From: Myxococcaceae bacterium
Lineage (GTDB): Bacteria; Myxococcota; Myxococcia; Myxococcales; Myxococcaceae
Direction of reading: 5' to 3'
Assembly: GCA_004173515.1 (NCBI GenBank)
Contig: SECN01000029.1
Span: 1 to 64,000 of the forward strand
DNA: 64,000 nucleotides
The notes below the pieces were generated by a model. The model was not told the origin of the DNA, did not search any database, and saw only the letters and a program-made list of their open reading frames with translations. Below are positions 18,064 to 26,835 of this stretch, in pieces. The stretch's first letter is position 1. Each line of letters begins with the position of its first letter. Made by a program: the position numbers and the translations under genes.

Positions 18064-19164
18064 ATGCTGCCCGCCGACGTCGTCATCGTGGGCGCCGGTC
18101 CCGCCGGAGCCACCGCCGCGCTGAACCTCGCGCCGTTCCGCCGGGTGTTGCTGGTGGACCGGAGGCCCGAGCCCACCGACCGCATCGGTGAGTCCCTGGC
18201 TCCGGCCGCGCGTCGACTCTTGGGTGACATGGGGTTGTGGGCGGACTTCCTCGCGGACGGTCACAGCCCCTGTCACGTCGCGCGCAGCCGCTGGGGAACG
18301 CAGGCCCTGGCGGAGCAGGACGCGCTCGCCAACCTGGATGGACCGGGCTGGCACCTGGACCGGCGCCGGTTCGAGGAACGCTTGCGACACACCGCCGTGG
18401 CCCGGGGAGCGGCCCTGCTCGCGCCCGCCTCGCCCGTGGGGCTGGAGCGCGCGGGGGACGGCTGGCGTCTGCGATTGGAGCATGGCGGCCGGGTGCTGGA
18501 CGTGGCGACGCGGTGGATCATCGACGCGGGCGGTCGCGCGTCGGGGTTGCTCAAGCCCTTCGGCGCCGAGCGGCAGGCCCGGGACCGGTTGATCTGTGGT
18601 TGGCTTCACGGCACGAGGACGGAGGGAAGCACCGGGGGCGGAATGACATACACGGAGTCCGCGCCCGACGGCTGGTGGTACACCGCGCCCCTGCCGGACG
18701 GCCGCCGGGTGCTGGCCTGGCACACGGACGCGGACCTTCCCGCAGCGGAGGTCCTGCGCACCGCGTCCGGCCTGCTGGGCCACGCGGCGCGCTCCTCCAC
18801 CCTGGGCGCGCAGCTTTCGGACTCGCGCTTCGAGGACACGGTCGCGCCCGGCGTCATCACCGCCCACGGCTCCGTCCTGGCCTCACCGGTGGGCGAGGGC
18901 TGGATCGCCGTCGGGGATGCGGCGCTGAGCTTCGATCCCCTCTCTTCCCAGGGCCTGTTCAATGCCCTGTTCACCGGGCTCGCCGCGGCGGAGGCCACGG
19001 ACCGGGCACTCGCCGGCGACCCGTCCGCGACCCACGACTACGCCGGGACGCTGCGCGACATCGACGCAGCGTACCGGCGCCATCTGGCGGCCTGGTATGG
19101 GTTGGAGCGCCGCTGGCCCGAACAGGAGTTCTGGCGGCGCCGCGCACCCCGTCCGGCGCCCTGA
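18064..19164 (+). CDS. LodB/GoxB-like FAD-dependent maturation oxidoreductase
   Basis: The 366-residue protein is an FAD monooxygenase-type flavoprotein: GAGPAGATAALNL near the N-terminus binds the ADP part of FAD, VGDAALSFDPLSSQGLFNAL near residue 280 is the second FAD motif, and RIGESLAPAARRLL lies between. In lod/gox operons the flavoprotein directly downstream of the oxidase is required to form the cysteine-tryptophylquinone cofactor. Position (7 bases after the oxidase stop) and family both support that role. The ATG at 18064 has no strong ribosome site, consistent with translational coupling to the upstream gene. Confidence 0.85.
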   Translation: MLPADVVIVGAGPAGATAALNLAPFRRVLLVDRRPEPTDRIGESLAPAARRLLGDMGLWADFLADGHSPCHVARSRWGTQALAEQDALANLDGPGWHLDRRRFEERLRHTAVARGAALLAPASPVGLERAGDGWRLRLEHGGRVLDVATRWIIDAGGRASGLLKPFGAERQARDRLICGWLHGTRTEGSTGGGMTYTESAPDGWWYTAPLPDGRRVLAWHTDADLPAAEVLRTASGLLGHAARSSTLGAQLSDSRFEDTVAPGVITAHGSVLASPVGEGWIAVGDAALSFDPLSSQGLFNALFTGLAAAEATDRALAGDPSATHDYAGTLRDIDAAYRRHLAAWYGLERRWPEQEFWRRRAPRPAP

Positions 19165-19195
19165 GTTCGAACCTCTCCGCCACCGCCCTCGGACT

Positions 19196-19735
19196 TCAGG
19201 GGATGACGCCGTACTGGCGGTACCAGGTCCTCACGCGCGAGAGCATGGTCGCATCGAAGGGAATCTGATCGTGCGCATGGCTCGCGTAGACGTGGAGTTC
19301 GTGGGGCGTCGCGCTCGCGGCCAGGATGGCGTTCAGCGTCTGGTCTTGTGAGAGGGGCACCACCGTGTCGGCGTCACCGTGGTGGAGCTGGTAGGGCGTG
19401 GTGATGAGCGCGGCCGCGTCCGGCCGCGTGGAGTTGGGGCCGGAGCTCACGCCTGCCGCCGTGTGCGAAGCGGCGCCGAAGTCCGCCGGATGCGTCCCCA
19501 GGAGCCGCCCCGTGACAACCCCCAGCCCACCCTCGTCCGGGCCACGTTGGCCGAGTCGCCGCGCGCCGTGCCGCCCTTGCCGTGGCTGATGACCACCGCC
19601 GGGAAGGGGCCCGTCCCCGTCGCCGGTTTGAACAGGATACCCTTCAGCATGTAGTGCACTCCCTGATCCACGGAGTCGTACGTCCAGGTCGCCCCGTTGG
19701 TCGTGGCCGGATTGCCGGTGACCAGGAATCGCAGT
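19196..19735 (-). pseudogene. Alpha/beta hydrolase (dienelactone-hydrolase-like), internally deleted
   Basis: Minus-strand frames carry both ends of one hydrolase. The N-terminal part has NPATTNGATWTYDS, then ILFKPATGTGPFPAVVISHG and KGGTARGDSANVARTRVGWG; it then jumps frame near 19520 into THPADFGAASHTAAG and the complete C-terminal end with HHGDADTVVPLSQDQ (catalytic Asp region) and HVYASHAHDQIPFD (catalytic His region). The middle, which should hold the nucleophile elbow (G-x-S-x-G), is missing. The product cannot fold as an active hydrolase. It is fused at its 5' side to the remnant of a second, unrelated hydrolase. Confidence 0.75.
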
Positions 19736-20186
19736 CCACCACGGCCTGCACGGCGCTGGAGACGCCCCCGTTGCCCTGGGACGGATCCTCCAGCCCGGCG
19801 ACGCCCTGGCTCGTTCCCGCCAGCGCGGCGTGGTGCCCCCCGGCGGAGCTTCCAAAGGCCGCGAAGCGCGCGGGGTCCAGGTTGTAGCTGGACGCATTGG
19901 CGCGCAGGAAGCGCACCGCCGCCTTCACGTCATGGATCTGCGCCGGTAACACCGCCGCGTCGCTCAGCCGGTAGTCGATGGAGGCCACCGCGTAGCCCCG
20001 GCACACCAGCCGCCGCGCCTGGTTCACATCCAGCAGCGAACTCCCACGCCAACGACCCTGGGTGAGACGTGCCGCAAGGGCGGCGACGACAGGCCCAAGC
20101 CCCCCTTGCAAGCACCTTTGAACAGCCCGCAGCAATGCCAACCCGAACAAGGGACCCGATTGCTCCCAGGTCCGGGCCGGCCGCAT
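19736..20186 (-). pseudogene. Carboxylesterase/lipase fragment (alpha/beta hydrolase)
   Basis: This minus-strand segment encodes the first half of an alpha/beta-hydrolase-3-type esterase: RGYAVASIDYRLSDAAVLPA, QIHDVKAAVRFLRANA and the nucleophile elbow FGSSAGGHHAAL (serine in GSSAG), ending at SSAVQAVVD. The Asp and His parts of the catalytic triad are absent because the frame runs straight into the start of the next hydrolase remnant. There is no plausible signal peptide or start at the 5' side, and the first 30 residues look unrelated, so the N-terminus is also damaged. Confidence 0.7.
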
Positions 20187-20203
20187 GAGCCGACGTTCCA
20201 GAA

Positions 20204-20608
20204 TTACAGCCCCGCGTCCGCTACATCGTCAGGGCCATAGTCCAACCGGAACAAGCCTGCGTCCGGAAGCACTCGGAACGACCGCCCGCCATCCACCGCC
20301 TCCATGCCTTCGGGCAATCCCATGCAATGGGGAATCTGCGCCCCGTGCGCATTATAAAGCACACACAGCAACCCCTTTGGGCACAAGGACGGGACTCCTG
20401 AATCTGGATAGCAGGGAATGACGCAAAGCGTAGTCACCTCGCTACCCTCTGCGGACCGAGCAGGGGCGCATATTTGTCCCCGCCCGCAAGCGTCGGCACG
20501 TGAACAGGAATCCGAGCGCATCTCCACCCATCCGTCACCTCGGGCGCAAGCTCCGAGAGCAACCGGCAAACAAATACCCATCAGCAGCCCGAATAGAGTT
20601 TTCCTCAT
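20204..20608 (-). CDS. Small Cys-rich lipoprotein
   Basis: The 134-residue product starts with a clear lipoprotein signal (MRKTLFGLLMG, hydrophobic core, then ALGAC with the acylated Cys at about 21). The mature part has about eight further cysteines (CSRADACGRGQIC, CVIPCYPDSG, CPKGLLC), probably in disulphides, and an acidic C-terminus. Similar Cys-rich lipoproteins of unknown function are common on myxobacterial surfaces. The gene lies in a stretch with visibly lower GC than the rest of the window. Confidence 0.7.
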   Translation of the reverse strand: MRKTLFGLLMGICLPVALGACARGDGWVEMRSDSCSRADACGRGQICAPARSAEGSEVTTLCVIPCYPDSGVPSLCPKGLLCVLYNAHGAQIPHCMGLPEGMEAVDGGRSFRVLPDAGLFRLDYGPDDVADAGL

Positions 20609-20681
20609 TCAGTGAACACCTCGCGGGCCTCCCTGACCTTGCCGCACACGACCAGTATTCTGAAAGACAAGCGACCATCCA

Positions 20682-21131
20682 TCACTGCCACGAGAGCCAC
20701 CAGGTTCCAAAGGACGGCTTCGCAGCCGCCGAAACCGAATGCTGCTCGTCAACATCAACCCCAGTCAAGCCACCGACGCCCAACAGAGGCGCACAACGCC
20801 CCCTGACCATCAGCAAGGAGGTTTTCCCACTTGCATCATTGAGCACTGCGTGTCGCGAATCACTCTCCGCTGCGCCCCTCCCTACCAAGATCAAAACATC
20901 TGCACTTGCTCCCGCGAGCCGCCGACACGCCGTACCAACATCATCATTTCGCAAACAAACGCCATTCACACCAGCGCGAGCCTTGTTCGCCAGCACAATG
21001 TCACCATCGAAAATAGACCTCTTCGCCGTGACCCGCCCGAACCCGTCATGTTGGAACCACGTGGCGCCAAAAGAATCCACCATGACGTTCATCGGACCCG
21101 GACTCGACGCAGGACATCCAGGGGTGCTCAC
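20682..21131 (-). CDS. Possible hypothetical protein in a lower-GC patch
   Basis: A 149-codon open frame starting with GTG runs to a TGA 73 bases upstream of the Cys-rich lipoprotein gene, same strand. The translation (for example GFGRVTAKRSIFDGDIVL and SADVLILVGRG) is balanced and not the Arg/Ala/Gly-rich string typical of shadow frames, but codon third positions are mixed and I recognise no family, signal or motif. It may be a real accessory gene, part of a degraded longer gene, or chance. Bases 21132-21554, between this frame and the kelch gene, hold no feature I can support. Confidence 0.3.
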   Translation of the reverse strand: MSTPGCPASSPGPMNVMVDSFGATWFQHDGFGRVTAKRSIFDGDIVLANKARAGVNGVCLRNDDVGTACRRLAGASADVLILVGRGAAESDSRHAVLNDASGKTSLLMVRGRCAPLLGVGGLTGVDVDEQHSVSAAAKPSFGTWWLSWQ

Positions 21132-21554
21132 AACCTATCCCTCGTACCAGAAACGACTCAACGTTTGAACCTGAGCAACACAACGCCCCGTTCCAGACAA
21201 GCAATGAGCGGCACGTGCCCATGTCGGACGTCCGATTGCTTCGTGCGAGCAAGCCAGATACGCCGCCTTTGACTCCATGCTCGATGTCTGTTTGACCTTG
21301 GGCTTGCCGGGTTTGTCGTAAGCGAAGCCGCATGCACACCCTGGAACTGAAGCAGGAGCAGAAGAGGACGTTCTTGCCACCCCGAAGGCGGCCTCACCGT
21401 GTAGGTCCTCCTGCGGCACCGCGAGGATCAATCGTGGAGGATTTTTCTCACGCGTTGCCCGTGGACCACCCCGCTGGTAAGGCCCTCCCAGGTCGTTCAC
21501 GGCGGGCGGACGCGGTCGCGTCCGTTCCGGCCCTCGCGGATCGGAGTGGGTTCG

Positions 21555-24500
21555 ATGCGGTCACAGCACGCTGTCTGGAGCAGGGTCCTGGTGTTCGTAG
21601 CGGGCTTGAGTCTTCTGGCCTGCAACACGAAGGAGCACCCCACCGGCGAGGGCGCCACGCGCGCCCCACTCGCCTCGCCCCCTGGCTGGGCCGCCACCGC
21701 GCCCATGGCCACTCCGCGCGCGCAGCATGCGGCGATCCTGCTTCCCGCTGGCGAACTCCTGGTCGTCAACGGGGTCAACCGGCTGGGCTTCGTGCGCGCG
21801 GCGCAACGCTTCAATCCGGCGACGGGAGCGTGGGCCAGCGCGGGCGATCCCGGCATCCAGGGCAATGTCACCCAGGGCGTGCTGCTCCCCAGCGGCCAGG
21901 TGTTCATCATGAGCGATGGGTCCGTGTCGGGCCGCCTCTACGACCCCGCGTCGGGCTCGTGGTCCGCCACGGGCAACATGGCGCAGACCCGGGGACTCCC
22001 CACCGTCACCCTGCTGAACTCGGGACAGGTGCTGGTCGCGGGCGGGACCGGAACCGGCGGCGCCCGGCTCACCTCCGCCGAACTGTACGACCCCGCGACC
22101 AACACGTTCCTCCCCACGGGCGCCATGACCCTGGGCCGGGGCGCGCACGTCGCCACCCTGCTGAAGGACGGGCGGGTGCTCGCGGTGAGCGGCTTCAACC
22201 AGGCAGGCGAAGTGCCCGGCGCGGACCTCTATGACCCCGCGACCGGCACCTGGTCCGCCGCGGCGGCCCCCCTGGTCCCCCGGCACTACGCCACCAGCAC
22301 CCTGCTGCCGGATGGACGCGTGCTGCTCGCGGGCGGCTTCGCCAGCGGTGGAGTCACCCCCCAGTCGGAAATCTATGATCCGGCGGCCAACACCTGGACC
22401 GCCACCGCGAGCCTCGCGTTCGCGCGCTCGGGCCACTCGGCCACGCTGCTGCCCGATGGCCGGGTCCTGGTCACCGGAGGTTCCTCCAGCACCGGCGCAG
22501 CCCCGCAGGTCGTCTCGGAAGCCTATGACCCCGCCACGGGCATCTGGTCCGCTGCGGGTTCGATGATCATCGGCCGCGAGAACCACACGGCGACGCTGCT
22601 GCCCACCGGCAAGGTGCTCGTCGCGGGCGGATACACCAGCGCCCCCAGCCTCACCTTCTACGCGGAGACGGAACTCTACGATCCCGCCGTCAACCGCTGG
22701 TCCTCCGCTGGCGCCATGGGCACGCCCCGGATCGACCCGCTCGTCGTGCTGCTGCCCACGGGCAGGGTGCTCGTCGCGGGAGGCCGCGCGGCAGGCGGCC
22801 CGTCGGCGGTGTCGGAGGTGTATGACCGGACGACCAACGCGTGGACCCCCACGCCGGATCTCGCCTCGCCCCGCGAGCGCGCCACCGGAACCCTCCTGCC
22901 CTCGGGTCAGGTGCTGGTCGTGGGCGGTCGCAATGGCACCAACTCGGTGAGCTCCGCCGAGCGCTACAACCCCACCACCAACGTCTGGGACCCGGCGGTG
23001 TCGCTGCCTGGTCCCCGCCACCTGCACACCGCCACGCTCCTCCCCGATGGCCGGGTGCTGGTGGTCGGAGGTCAGCTCAACACGACGGTTTTCGGCACCG
23101 CGGAGCTGTACGACCCCGCCGCCAACACCTGGACCCCGGCGGCCCCCCTCACCCTGGCCCGTGGCGGACACTCCGCCGTGCTGCTGCCCACCGGGCGCGT
23201 GCTCGTCGTGGGAGGCCATGACAACGGCGGCGCGGAGACCGCCACCGCGGAGCTGTACGACCCCGCGACCAACACCTGGGCCCCGGCCGCGGCGCTCGCC
23301 CAGGCCCGCGACGAGTTCACGTTGACGCTGCTGCCTTCCGGCCAGGTCCTGGCGGCGGCGGGCATCTCCAGCTTCGTGGAGCTCACGTCCGCGGAAGTCT
23401 ATGACCCCACCTCGAACACGTGGACCGCGACCGGGACGCTCGCACAGGCGCGCTGGCACCACACGGCCTCGCTGCTGCCCTCCGGCAAGGTGCTGGTCGC
23501 GGGCGGTCTGACCGTCAATGGCGACTACGCGGACTCGGCGGAACTCTACGATCCGACGACCCGCACCTGGAGCACCACCAATGCGCCCGCCGTGACGGGC
23601 GGACTCATCTCCTCCGCGCTCGCCTCGGGCGAGGTGCTCGTCGCGGGAGGCTCGGGCGCCCCCAACGCCCAGTTGTTCGAGGGCACCGGCGCCCAGCCCG
23701 CGTGGAAGCCGGTGGTGGACAACCCGGCGACGCTGGTGGCCGCCTGCCCCACCGTGCTCGAAGGCCTCCTGTTCCGGGGCATCTCCGGCGCGAGCGGCGG
23801 CAGCATCCAGGACTCCTCCACCGACTTCCCCCTCGTGCGCCTGAAGGCCGCGGAGGGTGGACGTCTCTGGACGCTCCCCAGCTCCAACTTCTCCTCCACC
23901 CGCGCGACGGTGACCGTGCCCGCCGGCACGCCCCTGGGCACCTACGCGCTGTCCGTCCTCGCCAACGCCATCCCCGGCGGACGCATGGTGCAGGTGGTCG
24001 CCAACCAGGCGCCCACGGCGGTGGATCAGGCGGTCTCCTCGTCGGTGGACACGCCCGCGGCCCTCATCCTCACCGGGACCGACCCGGATGTGGGGCAGGT
24101 GTTGAGCTTCACCGTCGTCACCCCGCCCCAGCACGGCACGCTGAGCGGCACGCCGCCCAACCTCACGTACACCCCGACGGCGGGCTACGTGGGCGACGAC
24201 AGCTTCACCTTCCGGGCCCGGGACTGCGTCCAGGACAGCAACGTGGCCACGGTGTCCCTCACCGTCACGGCCGGACCGCTGCCGGGCATCACCTGCCCCT
24301 CGGACGTCACCACCGAAGCGACGGACGCGAATGGGGCCGTCGTGATGTATCCGCCCGCCGTTCCGGATCAGGCGGGCGCCCTGGTGGACTACTCGTTGGA
24401 TTCGGGCGACCGGTTCCCCGTGGGCACCACGACCGTCACCGCGACGCTGCCCAGCTCCCAGGTCTCGTGCTCGTTCCGCGTCATCGTGCGGGACACCGTC

Positions 24501-24863
24501 GCGCCCGTCGTGAGCTGCCCGGCGGACGTGACGGTGACGTCCAATGACGCCGCGGGCGCGCCGGTGACGTTCGAGCCCACGGCCACGGACGCGGTGTCGT
24601 CGCCGCCGTCCATCACCTCCTCGCCTCCGTCGGGCAGCGCCTTCAGGGCGGGTGACACGCGGGTCACCGTGACCGCCACGGACGCGGCGGGCAATTCCTC
24701 TCAATGCACGTTCCAGGTCCGGGTCCAGGCGACGGTGGTGGAGATCGCCGGCGGTGGCTGCCAGAGCACCGGCGAAGGCGCTCTCTCCGCGCTGGCGCTC
24801 CTCGCGGGCCTTGCTTCATGGGGCGGCCTGCGTCGCCGCCGCACCGTCAGCGGGGTGCACTGA
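21555..24863 (+). CDS. Kelch-repeat / HYR-domain surface lipoprotein with MYXO-CTERM-like tail
   Basis: The 1102-residue protein has a lipoprotein signal ending in LSLLAC, about fourteen kelch repeats (about 48-710, each with LLPxGxVLVxGG and ELYDPATNTW-type strands), one cadherin-like module (about 820-905, HGTLSG and YTPTAGYVGDDSFTF), two HYR modules (about 910-1060, each beginning with a CPxDVT motif) and a C-terminal hydrophobic stretch preceded by GGGCQSTG and ended by RRRR, similar to MYXO-CTERM. The start at 21555 follows GGAG by 8 bases. It is a paralogue of the product of 3290-7735 and lies 3 bases upstream of an OmpA-family gene, so the two probably form an envelope operon. Confidence 0.85.
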   Translation: MRSQHAVWSRVLVFVAGLSLLACNTKEHPTGEGATRAPLASPPGWAATAPMATPRAQHAAILLPAGELLVVNGVNRLGFVRAAQRFNPATGAWASAGDPGIQGNVTQGVLLPSGQVFIMSDGSVSGRLYDPASGSWSATGNMAQTRGLPTVTLLNSGQVLVAGGTGTGGARLTSAELYDPATNTFLPTGAMTLGRGAHVATLLKDGRVLAVSGFNQAGEVPGADLYDPATGTWSAAAAPLVPRHYATSTLLPDGRVLLAGGFASGGVTPQSEIYDPAANTWTATASLAFARSGHSATLLPDGRVLVTGGSSSTGAAPQVVSEAYDPATGIWSAAGSMIIGRENHTATLLPTGKVLVAGGYTSAPSLTFYAETELYDPAVNRWSSAGAMGTPRIDPLVVLLPTGRVLVAGGRAAGGPSAVSEVYDRTTNAWTPTPDLASPRERATGTLLPSGQVLVVGGRNGTNSVSSAERYNPTTNVWDPAVSLPGPRHLHTATLLPDGRVLVVGGQLNTTVFGTAELYDPAANTWTPAAPLTLARGGHSAVLLPTGRVLVVGGHDNGGAETATAELYDPATNTWAPAAALAQARDEFTLTLLPSGQVLAAAGISSFVELTSAEVYDPTSNTWTATGTLAQARWHHTASLLPSGKVLVAGGLTVNGDYADSAELYDPTTRTWSTTNAPAVTGGLISSALASGEVLVAGGSGAPNAQLFEGTGAQPAWKPVVDNPATLVAACPTVLEGLLFRGISGASGGSIQDSSTDFPLVRLKAAEGGRLWTLPSSNFSSTRATVTVPAGTPLGTYALSVLANAIPGGRMVQVVANQAPTAVDQAVSSSVDTPAALILTGTDPDVGQVLSFTVVTPPQHGTLSGTPPNLTYTPTAGYVGDDSFTFRARDCVQDSNVATVSLTVTAGPLPGITCPSDVTTEATDANGAVVMYPPAVPDQAGALVDYSLDSGDRFPVGTTTVTATLPSSQVSCSFRVIVRDTVAPVVSCPADVTVTSNDAAGAPVTFEPTATDAVSSPPSITSSPPSGSAFRAGDTRVTVTATDAAGNSSQCTFQVRVQATVVEIAGGGCQSTGEGALSALALLAGLASWGGLRRRRTVSGVH

Positions 24864-24866
24864 ACC

Positions 24867-26777
24867 ATGCGCACCGGACCTGAACGTCTCGCACGATCCT
24901 TCCTTTCTCGAATGGACTTCTCCTTGCGTACACAGGCTCAGAGATGGGCGCTGGCCGCGCTGCTGGCCGTCGCCCCCACCGCCCTTGGCCAGACCACCCC
25001 GAGCCCCCTCGTCCCGTTGGATCTGGAGCGCCTGCGCTTCATGCCCGCGGCCACGGACTCGATGCTGGTGGACACCGGCAACGTGCTCCCCGAGGGCGGC
25101 TACCGCCTGCTCCTCATGGCCCACCACGAGCGCGGCATCCTGCTCTTGAAGGGCAGCGACGGGCTGGAGCGCTCCATCCTCCACTACCGGACCTCCGGCT
25201 GGCTCGCGGGCGCGTGGTCGCCCATCGAGAACCTGGAGTTGTCCGCGAAGCTGCCGGTGATCATCCACCAGGCGGGCCATGGCGCCGAGTCGCTGGTCGG
25301 CGTGTCGGAGCCGAAGTCCTTCGGTCTGGGGACGCCGGAGCTGGGCGCCCGCTACGCGCTGTTGCGTCGCGAGGACGGAGACCCGGTGTTCCTCGGCCTG
25401 GGCCTGGACCTGGGGATTCCGGGTGGTACGGCGGACGCGTTCGGCCGGCAGCAGGGCTGGGCAGGCTTCCAGATCGCCCCCCGCGTGGCGGTGAGCCGCG
25501 AAGTGGGCCCCGTGGTCCTGGGTGCCAACGCGGGCGTGCGGATCCGCTCGCGTGAGGTCGAGCCCGGCCGCGATGTCGGCACCGAGTTGGAGCAGGGCCT
25601 CGTGGTGGCCACGCGCGGAGCGGGCCTGCGGGCCGAGGTCGCGCTCCAGGCCGCCGAGTCCCTGGTGGAATCAGACGTGGCGATCGAGTTGCTGGGAGGC
25701 CTGCGCCTGCCGCTGGGGGGTTCCGGTTTCGAGGCGTTCGCCATCGGTGGCCACGGCTTCACGGACATCCCTGGCACGCCGTCGCTCCGGTTCGCGGCGG
25801 GCATCGCGTACGCACACAAGCCTCCGCGCGAGGACAAGTGCCAGAGCGGCCGCGGCCACACGCCGGCCGAGTGCCCGGATCAGGATGACGACGGCGATTC
25901 GGTGCGCAACGGCCAGGACAAATGCCCGTTGGAAGCCGGCCCGGCGGAGAACGGCGGCTGCCCGGACACGGACACGGACTCGGACGGCGACGGCGTGGTG
26001 GACCGTGAGGACAAGTGCCCGAAGGAGGCCGGCACCGCGGCCAACGGCGGCTGCCCCGCGACCGACACGGACAAGGACGGCGTCCCGGATGACGAGGACA
26101 AGTGCCCGCAGGTGGCTGGCACCGCCGCCAACAACGGCTGCCCTGCGTCGGACTCGGACAAGGACGGCGTCCCGGATGATCAGGACAAGTGCCCGCAGGA
26201 GCCCGGCACCGTGGCCCACCACGGCTGCCCCGCGCCCGACTCGGACAAGGACGGCGTCCCGGACGACGAGGATGCATGCCCCAAGGAGGCCGGCACCGCG
26301 GCCAACCGTGGCTGCCCCGTGACCGACACGGACAAGGACGGCGTCCCGGACAACGAGGACGCGTGCCCGAAGGAGGCCGGCACCGCCGCCAACAACGGCT
26401 GCCCCGCCGAGGAGCCCAAGCCCCAGGAGCCGACGAAGTCGCCGCTGGAGCACCACGTCCGGTTCCCGTCGGGCCTGGCGGAGTTCCAGGAGGAGGAGCA
26501 GCGCGAGCTGAACGCCGTCGCGGACTACCTCAAGGCGAATCCCAAGCTCACGCTGCGCATCGAGGGCCACACCGACAACAGCGGCCCGGATGAACTCAAC
26601 CGCACGTTGAGCCAACAGCGCGCGGATCGGGTGCGTGAGTACCTCATCCAGAAGGGCGTCGCGGGCTCGCGCCTGGAGGCGAAGGGCTACGGGCCGGACC
26701 GTCCACTGCAGACCAACGACACGCCGGAAGGCAAGAGCGCCAACCGCCGCGTGGAGTTCGTCACCGTGACGAAGTAG
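24867..26777 (+). CDS. OmpA-family outer-membrane protein with thrombospondin type 3 repeats
   Basis: The 636-residue protein has a signal peptide (about residues 16-41, ending ALG-Q), a beta-rich region of about 290 residues likely to form an outer-membrane barrel, six Asp-rich thrombospondin type 3 repeats (about 333-516; DTDKDGVPDDEDKCP pattern, calcium-binding in that family), and a C-terminal OmpA domain (about 530-636; LRIEGHTDNSG and SQQRADRVREYL) that binds peptidoglycan. The ATG at 24867, 3 bases after the upstream stop, suggests coupling; an ATG at 24912 would give a more usual signal length. It probably tethers the outer membrane to the wall and may interact with the kelch lipoprotein encoded just before it. 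Confidence 0.88.
   Translation: MRTGPERLARSFLSRMDFSLRTQAQRWALAALLAVAPTALGQTTPSPLVPLDLERLRFMPAATDSMLVDTGNVLPEGGYRLLLMAHHERGILLLKGSDGLERSILHYRTSGWLAGAWSPIENLELSAKLPVIIHQAGHGAESLVGVSEPKSFGLGTPELGARYALLRREDGDPVFLGLGLDLGIPGGTADAFGRQQGWAGFQIAPRVAVSREVGPVVLGANAGVRIRSREVEPGRDVGTELEQGLVVATRGAGLRAEVALQAAESLVESDVAIELLGGLRLPLGGSGFEAFAIGGHGFTDIPGTPSLRFAAGIAYAHKPPREDKCQSGRGHTPAECPDQDDDGDSVRNGQDKCPLEAGPAENGGCPDTDTDSDGDGVVDREDKCPKEAGTAANGGCPATDTDKDGVPDDEDKCPQVAGTAANNGCPASDSDKDGVPDDQDKCPQEPGTVAHHGCPAPDSDKDGVPDDEDACPKEAGTAANRGCPVTDTDKDGVPDNEDACPKEAGTAANNGCPAEEPKPQEPTKSPLEHHVRFPSGLAEFQEEEQRELNAVADYLKANPKLTLRIEGHTDNSGPDELNRTLSQQRADRVREYLIQKGVAGSRLEAKGYGPDRPLQTNDTPEGKSANRRVEFVTVTK
25977..26411 (+). repeat. 87-bp tandem repeats encoding TSP3 units
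   Basis: Unit starts (GACxCGGACAAGGACGGCG) lie at 26064, 26151, 26238 and 26325, a constant 87-base period (29 codons), with two more divergent units upstream. The repeats are in frame inside the OmpA-family gene. Regular DNA-level similarity means the copy number could change by recombination or slippage without breaking the frame. Confidence 0.7.
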
Positions 26778-26793
26778 CGCAGGAACCGATGAC

Positions 26794-26832
26794 GCCGCTT
26801 CGTGGACCGGAAGGCCGGGTCCGCGAAGCGGC
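26794..26832 (+). terminator. Strong hairpin after the ompA-type gene
   Basis: GCCGCTTCG / CGAAGCGGC form a 9-bp stem continued, after one T-G opposition, by GGACC/GGTCC around a 9-base loop. It starts 17 bases after the stop codon of the OmpA-family gene, as expected for the end of the kelch-ompA transcript. No T-run follows. Confidence 0.6.
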
Positions 26833-26835
26833 GCG

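Noticed and set aside
15069-18230. Minus-strand open frame of about 1050 codons
   Set aside because: It is the antisense shadow of the catalase/LodA gene, Arg/Gly/His-rich with no motif, and overlaps two genes with clear families.
21135-21500. Minus-strand frame of 121 codons upstream of the kelch gene
   Set aside because: Mixed codon use, no motif, and several equally long frames overlap it; non-coding is more likely.
21561-24704. Minus-strand open frame of about 1050 codons
   Set aside because: Antisense shadow of the kelch gene; its apparent repeats only mirror the kelch repeats.
26064-26411. Regular 87-base repeats considered as a CRISPR array
   Set aside because: Units are contiguous, in frame and encode TSP3 repeats with no unique spacers.
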